Origin: an uncultured Planctomycetaceae bacterium
GTDB taxonomy: Bacteria; Planctomycetota; Planctomycetia; Pirellulales; Pirellulaceae
Direction: 5' to 3'
NCBI GenBank assembly: GCA_903921945.1
Contig: CAIXSC010000521.1
Location: forward strand, 1-13,548
DNA length: 13,548 bases
Below are positions 6,829 through 13,482 of the stretch, in pieces; the stretch's first letter is position 1; every line of letters starts with the position of its first letter. The translations under genes and the position numbers were made by a program. The notes beneath the pieces are model-generated. The model saw nothing but the letters and a program-made list of their open reading frames with translations, ran no database searches and had not been told where the DNA came from.

Positions 6829-7866
6829 ATGATCCGTATGCAAAGTCAGAGAAAAGTGGGGGGGAAGGCGCGAGCGGCCTTCACGCTCGTGGAACTGCTT
6901 GTGGTTATTGCGATCATCGGCGTACTCGTTGCGCTTTTGCTGCCTGCAGTTCAGGCAGCCCGCGAGGCGGCGCGTCGAACGCAATGCACGAACAACCTGA
7001 AACAGCTTGGCTTGGCCGCTCAAAACTTCCATGACACGTACGGTCGTTTGCCGCCCGGCTACTGCGGAACGAGTTCGTTCACTGGTCCCGGCTACAGCAA
7101 TACGCAGTGGTTGGGCACGATTCCCTTCTTGCTGCCATACGTCGAACAGCAGGCGATGTTTGATTTGATCCAGACAGTGAAGGATCCGATGCAGCCGACT
7201 TCCAATCCGCTCCAGAATCCGTGGCCCACGGGTTCGGTTCCGGTGTGGTGGGGGTTGGCGAGTGACTGGACCGTGGCGCAAACGCGGGTCAATGCTTTCC
7301 TCTGTCCGTCGACAAATCCGTACAGCAGCACCGGTGGAACTTTCGCCTTGCTGCATACGTACGGGCTGGATGGAAGCGGCACCTTGACGGGTGGTTACTT
7401 CGGCGGTTCGAACCAAATTGGACGCACGAGCTACCTGAGCGTTGGTGGTGGACTGGGAACGATTCCGTTGTCGGCGGGCGCCAGCGGTGGTTGGCAGCAA
7501 TTCGCTGGACCGTTCACGAACCGCAGCGTGAACAATCTGGCTGCGGTGGTCGACGGAACGTCGAACACGCTGGCCTTTGGCGAGGCGGTGGGCGGGCGGC
7601 TGATGAACGGAACGAACCAGACTAAACAGCTGGAATATTCCTACAGCTGGATGGGCTGCGGCGGTATGCCTTCCGCTTGGAACTTGCGTGGCACGGCGGC
7701 TCCGTTCTCGCACAACTGGTATCAATTCAGCAGCGAGCACCCGGGCGGCGTCTTGTTTGCCTACTGCGATGGCTCGGTTCGCAACGTCACGTGGCAGGTG
7801 GATCGCCTCGTCTTCCGCTATGTGTCGAGCATGGCCGAAGGGCAAATCACGACCCTCAACAACTAA
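6829..7866 (+). CDS. DUF1559 type II secretion/pilin-like protein (H-X9-DG family)
   Basis: A 345-residue protein starting at ATG 6829, with GGAG six bases upstream. An upstream TTG start at 6796 lacks a site. After a short basic leader, FTLVE (18-22) and the following hydrophobic helix VVIAIIGVLVALLLPAV form a class III (prepilin-peptidase) signal and N-terminal pilin helix. The residue before the expected cleavage is Ala17 instead of the canonical Gly. NNLKQLGLA, the DGTSNT block (242-247) and EHPGGVLFAYCDG, in which His304 is followed by nine residues and then Asp-Gly (314-315), are diagnostic of this large planctomycete paralogous family. Such proteins are thought to be exported pseudopilin-like surface or periplasmic components of unknown exact role. 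A lipoprotein gene follows after 58 bp, then a terminator, giving a two-gene operon. Confidence 0.96.
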   Translation: MIRMQSQRKVGGKARAAFTLVELLVVIAIIGVLVALLLPAVQAAREAARRTQCTNNLKQLGLAAQNFHDTYGRLPPGYCGTSSFTGPGYSNTQWLGTIPFLLPYVEQQAMFDLIQTVKDPMQPTSNPLQNPWPTGSVPVWWGLASDWTVAQTRVNAFLCPSTNPYSSTGGTFALLHTYGLDGSGTLTGGYFGGSNQIGRTSYLSVGGGLGTIPLSAGASGGWQQFAGPFTNRSVNNLAAVVDGTSNTLAFGEAVGGRLMNGTNQTKQLEYSYSWMGCGGMPSAWNLRGTAAPFSHNWYQFSSEHPGGVLFAYCDGSVRNVTWQVDRLVFRYVSSMAEGQITTLNN

Positions 7867-7924
7867 CCATCCCCCTCCACGATCGTGCTTCGCGTTTCTT
7901 ACTTCCCTCTGCTTCGAGGTTGCC

Positions 7925-8149
7925 GTGAAAAACTGGATTGTTCGATTGCTAGCCGTTTCGTTTGTCTCCGCGGCGATCGCGGGGTGCGGCGGTCCTGATG
8001 GTTCTTCGTCCATGCCGGAGAAGCCCGATCCGATGCCGACCGGTGGACCGACGACCGCGGCACCGGGGAAGAAGCCGGCCGCTGGGGAACCGCCTGCCGG
8101 AGTGGCTAAGCCACCTGTGGCACCCGCCCCGCCCGCGGCGAGCTTGTAG
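7925..8149 (+). CDS. Small Pro/Ala-rich lipoprotein
   Basis: A 74-residue protein starting at GTG 7925, with GAGG five bases upstream. Residues 1-20 are a lipoprotein signal (basic KNWIVR, then LLAVSFVSAAIAG). The lipobox is Ile18-Ala-Gly-Cys21, so Cys21 should be lipidated. The mature part is short and unstructured, rich in Pro, Gly and Ala (for example PPAGVAKPPVAPAPPAASL). Small lipoproteins commonly follow DUF1559 genes in planctomycetes, so it may help anchor or accompany the upstream product; that function is inference. No enzymatic domain is present. Confidence 0.82.
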   Translation: MKNWIVRLLAVSFVSAAIAGCGGPDGSSSMPEKPDPMPTGGPTTAAPGKKPAAGEPPAGVAKPPVAPAPPAASL

Positions 8150-8231
8150 GCCGTAGTCCATTGGCCTGCTAGCTGTGGCTTCCCGCGACCCTACCAAGTC
8201 GCAGTGAAGCCGATCTTTCGAGCACGAACTA

Positions 8232-8263
8232 ACTCCGGCAGATTAAATCTGTCGGAGTTTTTT
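8232..8263 (+). terminator. Intrinsic terminator of the DUF1559-lipoprotein operon
   Basis: ACTCCGGCAGAT (8232-8243) pairs with ATCTGTCGGAGT (8247-8258) across a TAA loop. This is a 12-bp stem with a single G-U pair, followed directly by six T residues (8258-8263). It is a textbook rho-independent terminator on the plus strand, 83 bases after the lipoprotein stop codon. Confidence 0.92.
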
Positions 8264-8294
8264 GTTGGCAACCACAATCGTGGGGTGGAAGACT

Positions 8295-8312
8295 GGTCGC
8301 GAGGCAGCGACC
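8295..8312. repeat. Short inverted repeat at the 3' end of the glycosyltransferase gene
   Basis: GGTCGC (8295-8300) and GCGACC (8307-8312) flank the six-base spacer GAGGCA, immediately after the leftward gene's TAG stop. The decamer GCGACCCTAC occurs here at 8307-8316 and again at 8185-8194, on the other side of the intrinsic terminator. This suggests remnants of a dispersed intergenic repeat. No T-run follows on the minus strand. Confidence 0.5.
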
Positions 8313-9365
8313 CTACGCCGAGTGGTCGTCGGCGGGCAAACGCCGCTGTCCAGCAAGTGGTGCTGTGGGGCGTTTCGTAATTGGGTTGGAACACAGCGGG
8401 TCCCGAGGAACGGCTCGAAGATCTTCGCCAATCGCGGACAGCAACAATTGAAATCCGAGGATGATCAGGAGGGTGGGAATCACGACGGTTCCCGTGGGGG
8501 CCGGGACACCCAATCGCATGAATTGGTACCACTTGATCGCTCCGAAGATCACGCCGCTGAAAAACAAAGGCATTCCCGCGAGAAGGTAGACGCTCTCCAT
8601 CGAGAACTCGTAGACAAAGTTCCTCAGCAGAATCCGTTTCAAGAAGCAGCGAAACAGTTTCGGAGGGAACTCGATAAGCACCCGAGTGATAGACAGGTGC
8701 GACTTTTCGTCGCCATACCGCGCGGGCATCGGGACATCGCGGATGACGGCGCCAAGCAGGTACAAGTTGGCGAGGAGCGAGGTTTCGAAGAAGAACGATC
8801 GCTGCAATTTACGCGGGTCCAGCGCCGCCAATACCTCGCCCCGGATCGCGACGAATCCGTTGCACGGATCGAAGCAGTTCCAGTAACCGACTGCCGCCTT
8901 CGTCAGGAAGCTGAGTCCCATGTTGCCGGCCCGGCGGAGGAGCGGCATCCGAGCGAGTGCCGAAAAGTCCTGGAATCGATTGCCTTTCGCGAAGTCGGCT
9001 TGCCCACGGAGTAGCGGCTCGATGAGTCGTGGCAAGTCGTCCGGCGACATCTGTCCGTCGCCATCCATCTTCACGACGACTTGCGCCCCCAATTCAATCG
9101 CCGCTTGAAACCCGCTGATCATCGCGCCGCCGACGCCTTGGTTGCGTTCGTGCCGCACGAGCACGACGCGGCTGTCTTCCTTGGCGAGTTGCTCCACAAC
9201 TTCCGCTGACCGATCGCGGCTGCAGTCGTCGACAACGACGATGTGCCGCACCCAGCTTGGCAGTTGGCTAATCACCGCCGCAATGTGTCGCTCTTCGTTG
9301 TAGCAGGGAATCACGACGCATATCGCGTAGTCAGCCCAGCCAGTGACTTCCCGCTCGCTTGCCAT
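8313..9365 (-). CDS. Family 2 glycosyltransferase (polyprenyl-phosphate hexose synthase-like) with two C-terminal membrane helices
   Basis: A 350-residue protein from ATG 9365, which has GCGAGA a few bases upstream; an in-frame ATG at 9389 is the alternative. The GT-A core is clear: VVIPCYNEE (17-25), VVVDDCSRDRS (43-53), ERNQGVGGAM (73-82) and the metal/sugar-nucleotide motif DGDGQM (101-106). Helices at about 258-280 and 292-313 anchor it in the inner membrane, as in DPM1/GtrB-like enzymes that load a sugar onto undecaprenyl or dolichyl phosphate for envelope glycan or protein glycosylation. EDLRAVPRDPL matches the usual end of such proteins. The final ~25 residues are a basic, unconserved extension running into a repeat-like sequence, perhaps after loss of an ancestral stop. 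It stands alone, converging on the lipoprotein operon terminator. Confidence 0.9.
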   Translation of the reverse strand: MASEREVTGWADYAICVVIPCYNEERHIAAVISQLPSWVRHIVVVDDCSRDRSAEVVEQLAKEDSRVVLVRHERNQGVGGAMISGFQAAIELGAQVVVKMDGDGQMSPDDLPRLIEPLLRGQADFAKGNRFQDFSALARMPLLRRAGNMGLSFLTKAAVGYWNCFDPCNGFVAIRGEVLAALDPRKLQRSFFFETSLLANLYLLGAVIRDVPMPARYGDEKSHLSITRVLIEFPPKLFRCFLKRILLRNFVYEFSMESVYLLAGMPLFFSGVIFGAIKWYQFMRLGVPAPTGTVVIPTLLIILGFQLLLSAIGEDLRAVPRDPLCSNPITKRPTAPLAGQRRLPADDHSA

Positions 9366-9748
9366 GGCCAATCTCGCCGGTCGAATCATCGCTCGGGTCC
9401 ACCGTTGTCTCAGGAATGCAGGGGCTGCGGGACAGCCGAGTTGGAGAACGCTCGCAGTCCTTCACTTCTCATCTACATCGGTCAAAAAAAGAGGCGGTGA
9501 CGAGCGGTTGTAGCGAGTGTTTCGCCTTTTCCAATCAAGCCTTCGCGCATGCGTGTCGAATAGTCCTAAGGAGTGGATCATGGCGGATGTATGGTGTTTT
9601 GGGCAGTTGGCGTGGACCGGCGAGTATGAGTGGTTTTTGACGGTCGTCCAAATAGTGCTTGATTTGACGATTGACTCAAGTCGATAGCACCTTGCGAGGT
9701 CCGAACGACTGTTTAGGGGTCCTGTCCCTGAACCAAGGATGATGTGCC
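9366..9748. other. Divergent intergenic region
   Basis: This is 383 bases between the leftward glycosyltransferase and the rightward repeat protein. It must carry both promoters. A7 at 9484-9490 is followed by GAGGCG and later CGCCTTTT (9523-9530). Read leftward this is a loose hairpin with a T-run, a weak terminator-like structure. The right half holds three TTGAC-type repeats. I see no gene here. Confidence 0.5.
9637..9686 (+). promoter_or_regulatory. Three TTGAC-type direct repeats, possible promoter/operator
   Basis: TTGACG occurs at 9637-9642 and 9664-9669, and TTGACT at 9671-9676. The last is part of the small inverted repeat GACTCAAGTC (9673-9682). These lie 60-110 bases before the start of the large repeat protein. 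They could be -35 boxes or a regulator-binding cluster, but no good -10 element is correctly spaced, so the call is tentative. Confidence 0.25.
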
Positions 9749-12289
9749 ATGCGAAGTTGGGTTTCATTGGCTGTTGTGGTTGCCGCACAACTATTTGGGC
9801 ATGCCCGTGGCGTCGTTGCGAATGACTTGCCCCGACGGATCGGCGACACTCGGCACGTGAGCGTCTCTCGTTCGCTTAGCGACGGGAAGGCGTCGGCTAA
9901 TTCGTCGACAATCCGTGGCAACACACCGCGGCCAGTCGCGGTACGAGCGGTGCCAGCGAGTCCCGTCTCGGTCTCGTCGGTCCCCGGTGCGAATCCGGTG
10001 GGTAGTTCGTCTACGAAGGGTGGCGGGGCCAAGCCCGGAGTGACTGCCGCAACACGCAACATGAGTGACACGCGCGAGGAATTGGTGCCCGTTCCCACTC
10101 CGCGAATTGGCTCGACCACGCGGCCGACGGCGGTGGCGCGGACCATGAAGGATTCGATGCCCGCCACTCGGCAGCTTCGAGACCGCGAAATCCCAACGCA
10201 TTCCGTAGTTGAATCGGGAAACGCTGGAACGAAGGCACCGGCGTCGAAGGCTAGTGACTCGATGGTGACACCGTCCGTGGGTCCGGCGCTGAAGCCGGCG
10301 ACACCGTTGATTGCGGCGACCCCGCCACGAGTTGAGCCGACTGCCAAACGGCAGATGCGGGACGAGTCAAGCGTGAAACGCCAATTGCGCGATGCCGCGA
10401 CCGAGACGCCGGTCTTGCCAAGCGTCGCGGAACGAATTGTTGCTCGGCCCAGCCTGCCCGTGCCCGCGACTCCGACTGTCGCAATCGTGCCACCTCGTGT
10501 CGAGCCAACTCGGTCGGAGTCGCCTCCAGTGGGGGCTGCCGTTACGCGAAAGCTGCGCGACGATTCGCCTTCAGTGGTGGTGAAGCGTTCGACGAGCGAC
10601 CACGTCGTGTCGAACCAGCCGGGTCCGATCGCCAGCACTTCGCGGGGGGCTGTTCCCCAAGTCGCGGTGCCGCAAGTCGCGGCGGCGCCATCGTTGCCGC
10701 CACAAGTCGCAACGTCGACAATCGCAAAGCAGTCGCCGGCCCAACCAATCGGTCCGACACCGGTTGCTTCCATACCGGTGGTAGCGTCGCCACGGACAGT
10801 TGAAAATCGGTCCGAGGCGGTTCGGCCCGAGCGGTCGGTCGCGAGGAAGTTGCGTGACGATTCACCGGCGAAAGCCGTATCCCCGTCGACTCCGGAACAT
10901 GTTGTCTCGCGGCCGCCGGTGGCCAATCCTGCCTCTCCTCTGGTAGCGGCCGCACCACTGCGGCCGACAGAAACGCGACGTTCGGAATCGACGGTCGCGA
11001 AGCCGGCTGTCCCGGCAGTTGAATCCAAGCTCGCCGCACCCGCCAAGTCGCTCGTCGCGGCCGCACCCGCCGTTGGAATGCCGACCCCTCCGGTTCCCGC
11101 TTCTGCAGTTCCCGCGTCGGTGGCTCCGACAATCCAGGTCGCGGCCTCACCGCGGCCGGCGATCGCCATGGAGTCTTCGGCGGGTGAATCGCCAGCCGTG
11201 CCGGCTCGCGTAGAGGCCAGTCGTCCAGCTCCCAGTTCGGTGTTGAAACCGTCGCCTACGCTTGTCGTAGCGAAGCCGGTCGAGCCACTTCCTTCGCTCG
11301 ACAAGTTGGCAGTGAAAGAACCGGCCGCAACCAAGCCAGTCGTGAACAACTCAGTCGTGCGGAAGTCGACCTCCGGCAACCCAGTCGCGAGCAACCCAGT
11401 CGCGAGCAACCCAGTCGCGAGCAACCCAGTCGCGATCAACCCAGTCGTGAGCAACCCAGTCGCGAGCACAACCGTCGCCAGCACTCCGGTTACGAAAAAG
11501 CCGGCGGCCAGCGATGTTGGTCCCGCCAAGGTGGCGGCGGCTGCGACCGTTCCATCATCGGCGAAGCTTGGTTTGGGCACGGTTGCGGCAAATCCCGCGG
11601 CTCCGCGTGCGGCGGAAACCGGCCTTGCGGCTGTGAATCCCACGAACGCTTCGTTGGTGGCGGCGTCAACGCGGTCTGTGGAGCGGCCGGCTCCGGCATC
11701 TCCCACACCTCTGACTCGCATTCCCTCTGTTGACCAGCAGTCTCCCAACGCACTGCGTTCGATTCCACCACTGCGAGCGATCGCGGTCCAGCCGGCTGTG
11801 CAGTCGCTGCCACCCGTGGCCGAATTGCCTAGTCCCTCGGACAAACCGGTTCCGGCGGCTCGTGCGGCTGACAAGAAGCCGGAAAGCCCGGCAATGCCTC
11901 TCTCGCCACCCATCATGGAATCGTTGCCGCCTCCCAACGCGATCGTCGGTGAAATTCCTCTGCACCCAGATGAAATGGTCATGGAAGGTGTCGAGGGCGA
12001 CTACTGCGAATGCTGCGAAGGAAAGATGAGTTTCTGGGAGCTGTGCAAAGCCGTTCACGAAGTCGGCAAGAACATGCCCCAGCACCAGCCGTACTTGGCC
12101 GAACCTTGGACCAATTACTACTTCCTCCCTTACAGCTATCTACACATCGCGAAGCAGCAGCAAGAGGCAGCCAGCTGGGGGGCTACCCCGCAGCAGCCAT
12201 ATGCTCGAAAAATGTTCGACAAGATTTACGAGGATCTCGCCAAGGAGTTTGAACCGGCGAAACCGGTGGATGACGGGGACGACCGCTAA
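9749..12289 (+). CDS. Large secreted low-complexity protein with recurrent RxLxD-type motifs and Cys/aromatic C-terminal domain
   Basis: An 846-residue protein from ATG 9749, with AAGGA about nine bases upstream. Residues 1 to about 24 form a Sec-type signal peptide (SWVSLAVVVAAQLFGHARGVVA). Residues 25-720 are disordered and rich in Ala, Pro, Val and Ser. Within them a short motif recurs: SRSLSD (40), TRNMSD (102), ARTMKD (130), TRQLRD (140), KRQMRD (200), KRQLRD (210), TRKLRD (266), KRSTSD (279) and ARKLRD (365). A six-unit pentapeptide array (NPVAS) covers about 544-573. The last ~115 residues (about 730-846) look folded: DYCECCEGKMSFWELC (751-766), then an aromatic stretch (WTNYYFLPYSYLHI, 787-800) and an acidic end. 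I recognise no named family. The signal, Pro/Ala-rich stalk and Cys cluster suggest a cell-envelope or surface protein. The gene stands alone. A 768-codon open frame on the other strand is a composition shadow. Confidence 0.82.
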   Translation: MRSWVSLAVVVAAQLFGHARGVVANDLPRRIGDTRHVSVSRSLSDGKASANSSTIRGNTPRPVAVRAVPASPVSVSSVPGANPVGSSSTKGGGAKPGVTAATRNMSDTREELVPVPTPRIGSTTRPTAVARTMKDSMPATRQLRDREIPTHSVVESGNAGTKAPASKASDSMVTPSVGPALKPATPLIAATPPRVEPTAKRQMRDESSVKRQLRDAATETPVLPSVAERIVARPSLPVPATPTVAIVPPRVEPTRSESPPVGAAVTRKLRDDSPSVVVKRSTSDHVVSNQPGPIASTSRGAVPQVAVPQVAAAPSLPPQVATSTIAKQSPAQPIGPTPVASIPVVASPRTVENRSEAVRPERSVARKLRDDSPAKAVSPSTPEHVVSRPPVANPASPLVAAAPLRPTETRRSESTVAKPAVPAVESKLAAPAKSLVAAAPAVGMPTPPVPASAVPASVAPTIQVAASPRPAIAMESSAGESPAVPARVEASRPAPSSVLKPSPTLVVAKPVEPLPSLDKLAVKEPAATKPVVNNSVVRKSTSGNPVASNPVASNPVASNPVAINPVVSNPVASTTVASTPVTKKPAASDVGPAKVAAAATVPSSAKLGLGTVAANPAAPRAAETGLAAVNPTNASLVAASTRSVERPAPASPTPLTRIPSVDQQSPNALRSIPPLRAIAVQPAVQSLPPVAELPSPSDKPVPAARAADKKPESPAMPLSPPIMESLPPPNAIVGEIPLHPDEMVMEGVEGDYCECCEGKMSFWELCKAVHEVGKNMPQHQPYLAEPWTNYYFLPYSYLHIAKQQQEAASWGATPQQPYARKMFDKIYEDLAKEFEPAKPVDDGDDR
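11377..11466. repeat. Tandem 15-bp repeat, six units
   Basis: CAACCCAGTCGCGAG is repeated six times head to tail (11377-11466). Units 1-3 and 6 are identical, unit 4 ends in T, and unit 5 has one C-to-T change. It encodes the NPVAS pentapeptide array in the large secreted protein. The 15-bp unit length matches the arrays in the separate gene at 3511-5193, although the sequences are unrelated. Confidence 0.95.
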
Positions 12290-12973
12290 CTCGGATCTTT
12301 TTCTGGACGAGACATAAGCCACAGTTATGGTTCGCCAGGACGCCGTTGTCGCCCGGCACGAGTCGAAGCGGGCGCAGCAGAACGAAGCGATCTTGGAACT
12401 GGTCGATCGGAGATTGGGCGAAGCGAACAAGTCTTGATTTACATGCGAGTCATCCGCTGGCACTCGGAGATCGACGACCTAGCTTCAGCCGGCGTGCAGA
12501 ATGGGTTGAGATCCACGACCCTCGAGTGGCGCGATCAAAATCTGGCGGGAACCCGATCGCGACGACAGCAAGTCAGGGCTGCCGCGAAACCCGTTCATCG
12601 ACTACCGCGACATGGCAGCACGGCGTTTTCAGATCCGAAGCCTTTTGACTCCCATAGTTTGCGAATAACGCCAAGAATTGGGTCGGATGTTGTCTAGGTT
12701 GCCAGTGTGGTATCTGGCGAATGTGCCATCCAACGTAGACAGTCTAGAGCCGATTTTTGGTGCGGGAGCGGGCTCGGCCGGGGTCGAAACGCGTGCGGAT
12801 TGGGTGGGATTCGACCGGTTAACGAGTGCTGGTCGCCCTACCCAATTCTGGGAAACGGGGAAGAAGACGCCGCAGGTTGCCTTCAGTCGGCCCAACTGAA
12901 CTCAGTTTCTCCCGTGACCGTTCTGCAGGGAGGATTTTTGGGGCGAATTCTCCGCTGATTCTCTGACGAGCGC

Positions 12974-13026
12974 GCAGCAACGCCCCAAGCTATCCATCGA
13001 TAGCTTTTTGGAGAGGCGTTCGCTGC
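12974..13026 (+). ncRNA. Long imperfect hairpin with internal T-run; terminator or structured RNA
   Basis: AAGCTATC (12987-12994) pairs perfectly with GATAGCTT (12999-13006) around a CATC loop, followed by T through 13009: a short terminator-like core. Outside it AACGCC (12979-12984) pairs with GGCGTT (13015-13020), and GCAGC (12974-12978) pairs with GCTGC (13022-13026) across a one-base bulge. About 19 pairs can therefore form overall. The core alone could terminate a plus-strand transcript, while the full structure is more than a terminator needs. A structured RNA or mobile-element remnant is possible. Confidence 0.4.
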
Positions 13027-13031
13027 TCAAG

Positions 13032-13065
13032 CGGTCGCTGTGACTAGCCTGGTTTCAGGCGACCG
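13032..13065. repeat. Second inverted repeat just downstream
   Basis: CGGTCG (13032-13037) pairs with CGACCG (13060-13065). Inside it CCTG (13048-13051) pairs with CAGG (13056-13059) around GTTT. It lies six bases after the larger hairpin at 12974-13026, making a run of folded elements in a gene-free stretch. The outer arms share the GGTCG/CGACC hairpin arms seen at 8295-8312. Confidence 0.35.
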
Positions 13066-13108
13066 ATTCGCCGATCGTCGGGCGAGCCTCCCTGACCGCT
13101 GGTCATGG

Positions 13109-13393
13109 CTACCGAGTCGGTGGACTCTCGTCTGCCAAAAAGCGTCGGCATTCGCGGCGCATCGAAGCGGCGACCTCTACGAACCACCGGAATCGGGCGG
13201 CAATGAACTCCCCCGCATCCGACCACCTCTCCGCGTCCAAGCCATATCGCATCCACGCAGCTGGCAATTCAACGGGAATCTCCAACGACGCCGTTTTCAA
13301 GGCGGCGTTGCGGCCAGCCGGTGCGACATTGGCCTCCAGCCAATCCAGGTAGACATCGATCGGTAGCCGATTGAACAACAGCGAACGCTTCAC
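13109..13393 (-). CDS. Small hypothetical protein, possibly 5'-frameshifted
   Basis: A 94-residue frame from GTG 13393 to TAG 13109. The product opens VKRSLLFNRLPIDVYLDWL and is rich in Trp, Leu, Arg and Glu with plausible amphipathic helices. It has no signal peptide, membrane helix or family motif that I recognise. The sequence looks protein-like rather than compositional, but the gene has no ribosome site of its own. Its GTG overlaps the TGA of an upstream 19-codon ORF (GTGA), so it could be translated by coupling. Alternatively, the two frames are one gene split by a one-base shift. The frame extends upstream of GTG for 15 more codons, to a TAG. Confidence 0.45.
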   Translation of the reverse strand: MKRSLLFNRLPIDVYLDWLEANVAPAGRNAALKTASLEIPVELPAAWMRYGLDAERWSDAGEFIAARFRWFVEVAASMRRECRRFLADESPPTR

Positions 13394-13449
13394 GGTGTCC
13401 GAAGCACCGCGTGGAACTCGTTTAGCCGTCGGCGCGAACTACGGGGCAT
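13390..13449 (-). CDS. 19-codon leader ORF or displaced N-terminus
   Basis: ATG 13449 encodes MPRSSRRRLNEFHAVLRTP and stops at TGA 13392-13390. AGGAG lies eight bases before the ATG, the best ribosome site in the right-hand end of the window. The stop overlaps the next frame's GTG as GTGA. It is either a short coupled leader peptide or the true N-terminus of the 94-residue protein, separated by a frameshift. The ATG itself is buried in a hairpin stem. Confidence 0.35.
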   Translation of the reverse strand: MPRSSRRRLNEFHAVLRTP

Positions 13450-13482
13450 GGGGAAGTCTCCTACTCCCGAAGAACATGCCCC
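13443..13482 (-). promoter_or_regulatory. Hairpin enclosing a Shine-Dalgarno and start codon
   Basis: In the minus-strand RNA, GGGGCAUG (13482-13475) pairs with CAUGCCCC (13450-13443) over eight perfect base pairs. Inside it GGGAGU pairs with ACUUCCC (one bulged U), leaving AGGAG as the apical loop. The AUG of the 19-codon ORF is in the outer stem and its ribosome site is the loop. This arrangement could control initiation, but it could also be the palindrome of a mobile-element end. Confidence 0.4.

Larger units (their letters stand above)
12290..13108. other. Region without a convincing gene; short open fragments and hairpins
   Basis: About 820 bases. Three weak candidates exist. Frame 12327-12437 encodes 36 charged residues (ending LVDRRLGEANKS) from ATG, with no clear ribosome site. 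Frame 12687-12899 encodes 70 residues (opening MLSRLPVWYLANVPSN), again without a good site. Overlapping minus-strand frames are equally open. None resembles a family I know, and codon use is not distinctive. TCTTTTTCT (12296-12304) follows the large gene but has no adjacent stem. The region is best read as decayed coding DNA or non-coding sequence around the hairpin at 12974-13026. Confidence 0.45.

Noticed and set aside
6790..8013. 407-codon minus-strand frame
   Set aside because: It is antisense to the unmistakable DUF1559 gene and the lipoprotein start.
9484..9530. Minus-strand terminator with seven T residues
   Set aside because: The stem is short, with a loop of about 25-30 bases, and no transcript is known to arrive from that side. 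It is noted only in the intergenic entry.
9676..11982. 768-codon open frame on the minus strand with pentapeptide-repeat-like sequence (ATGLL repeats)
   Set aside because: It lies antisense to the signal-peptide-bearing repeat protein. The apparent repeats are the reverse reading of the 15-bp array, no ribosome site is present, and the frame is kept open by GC-rich codon bias.
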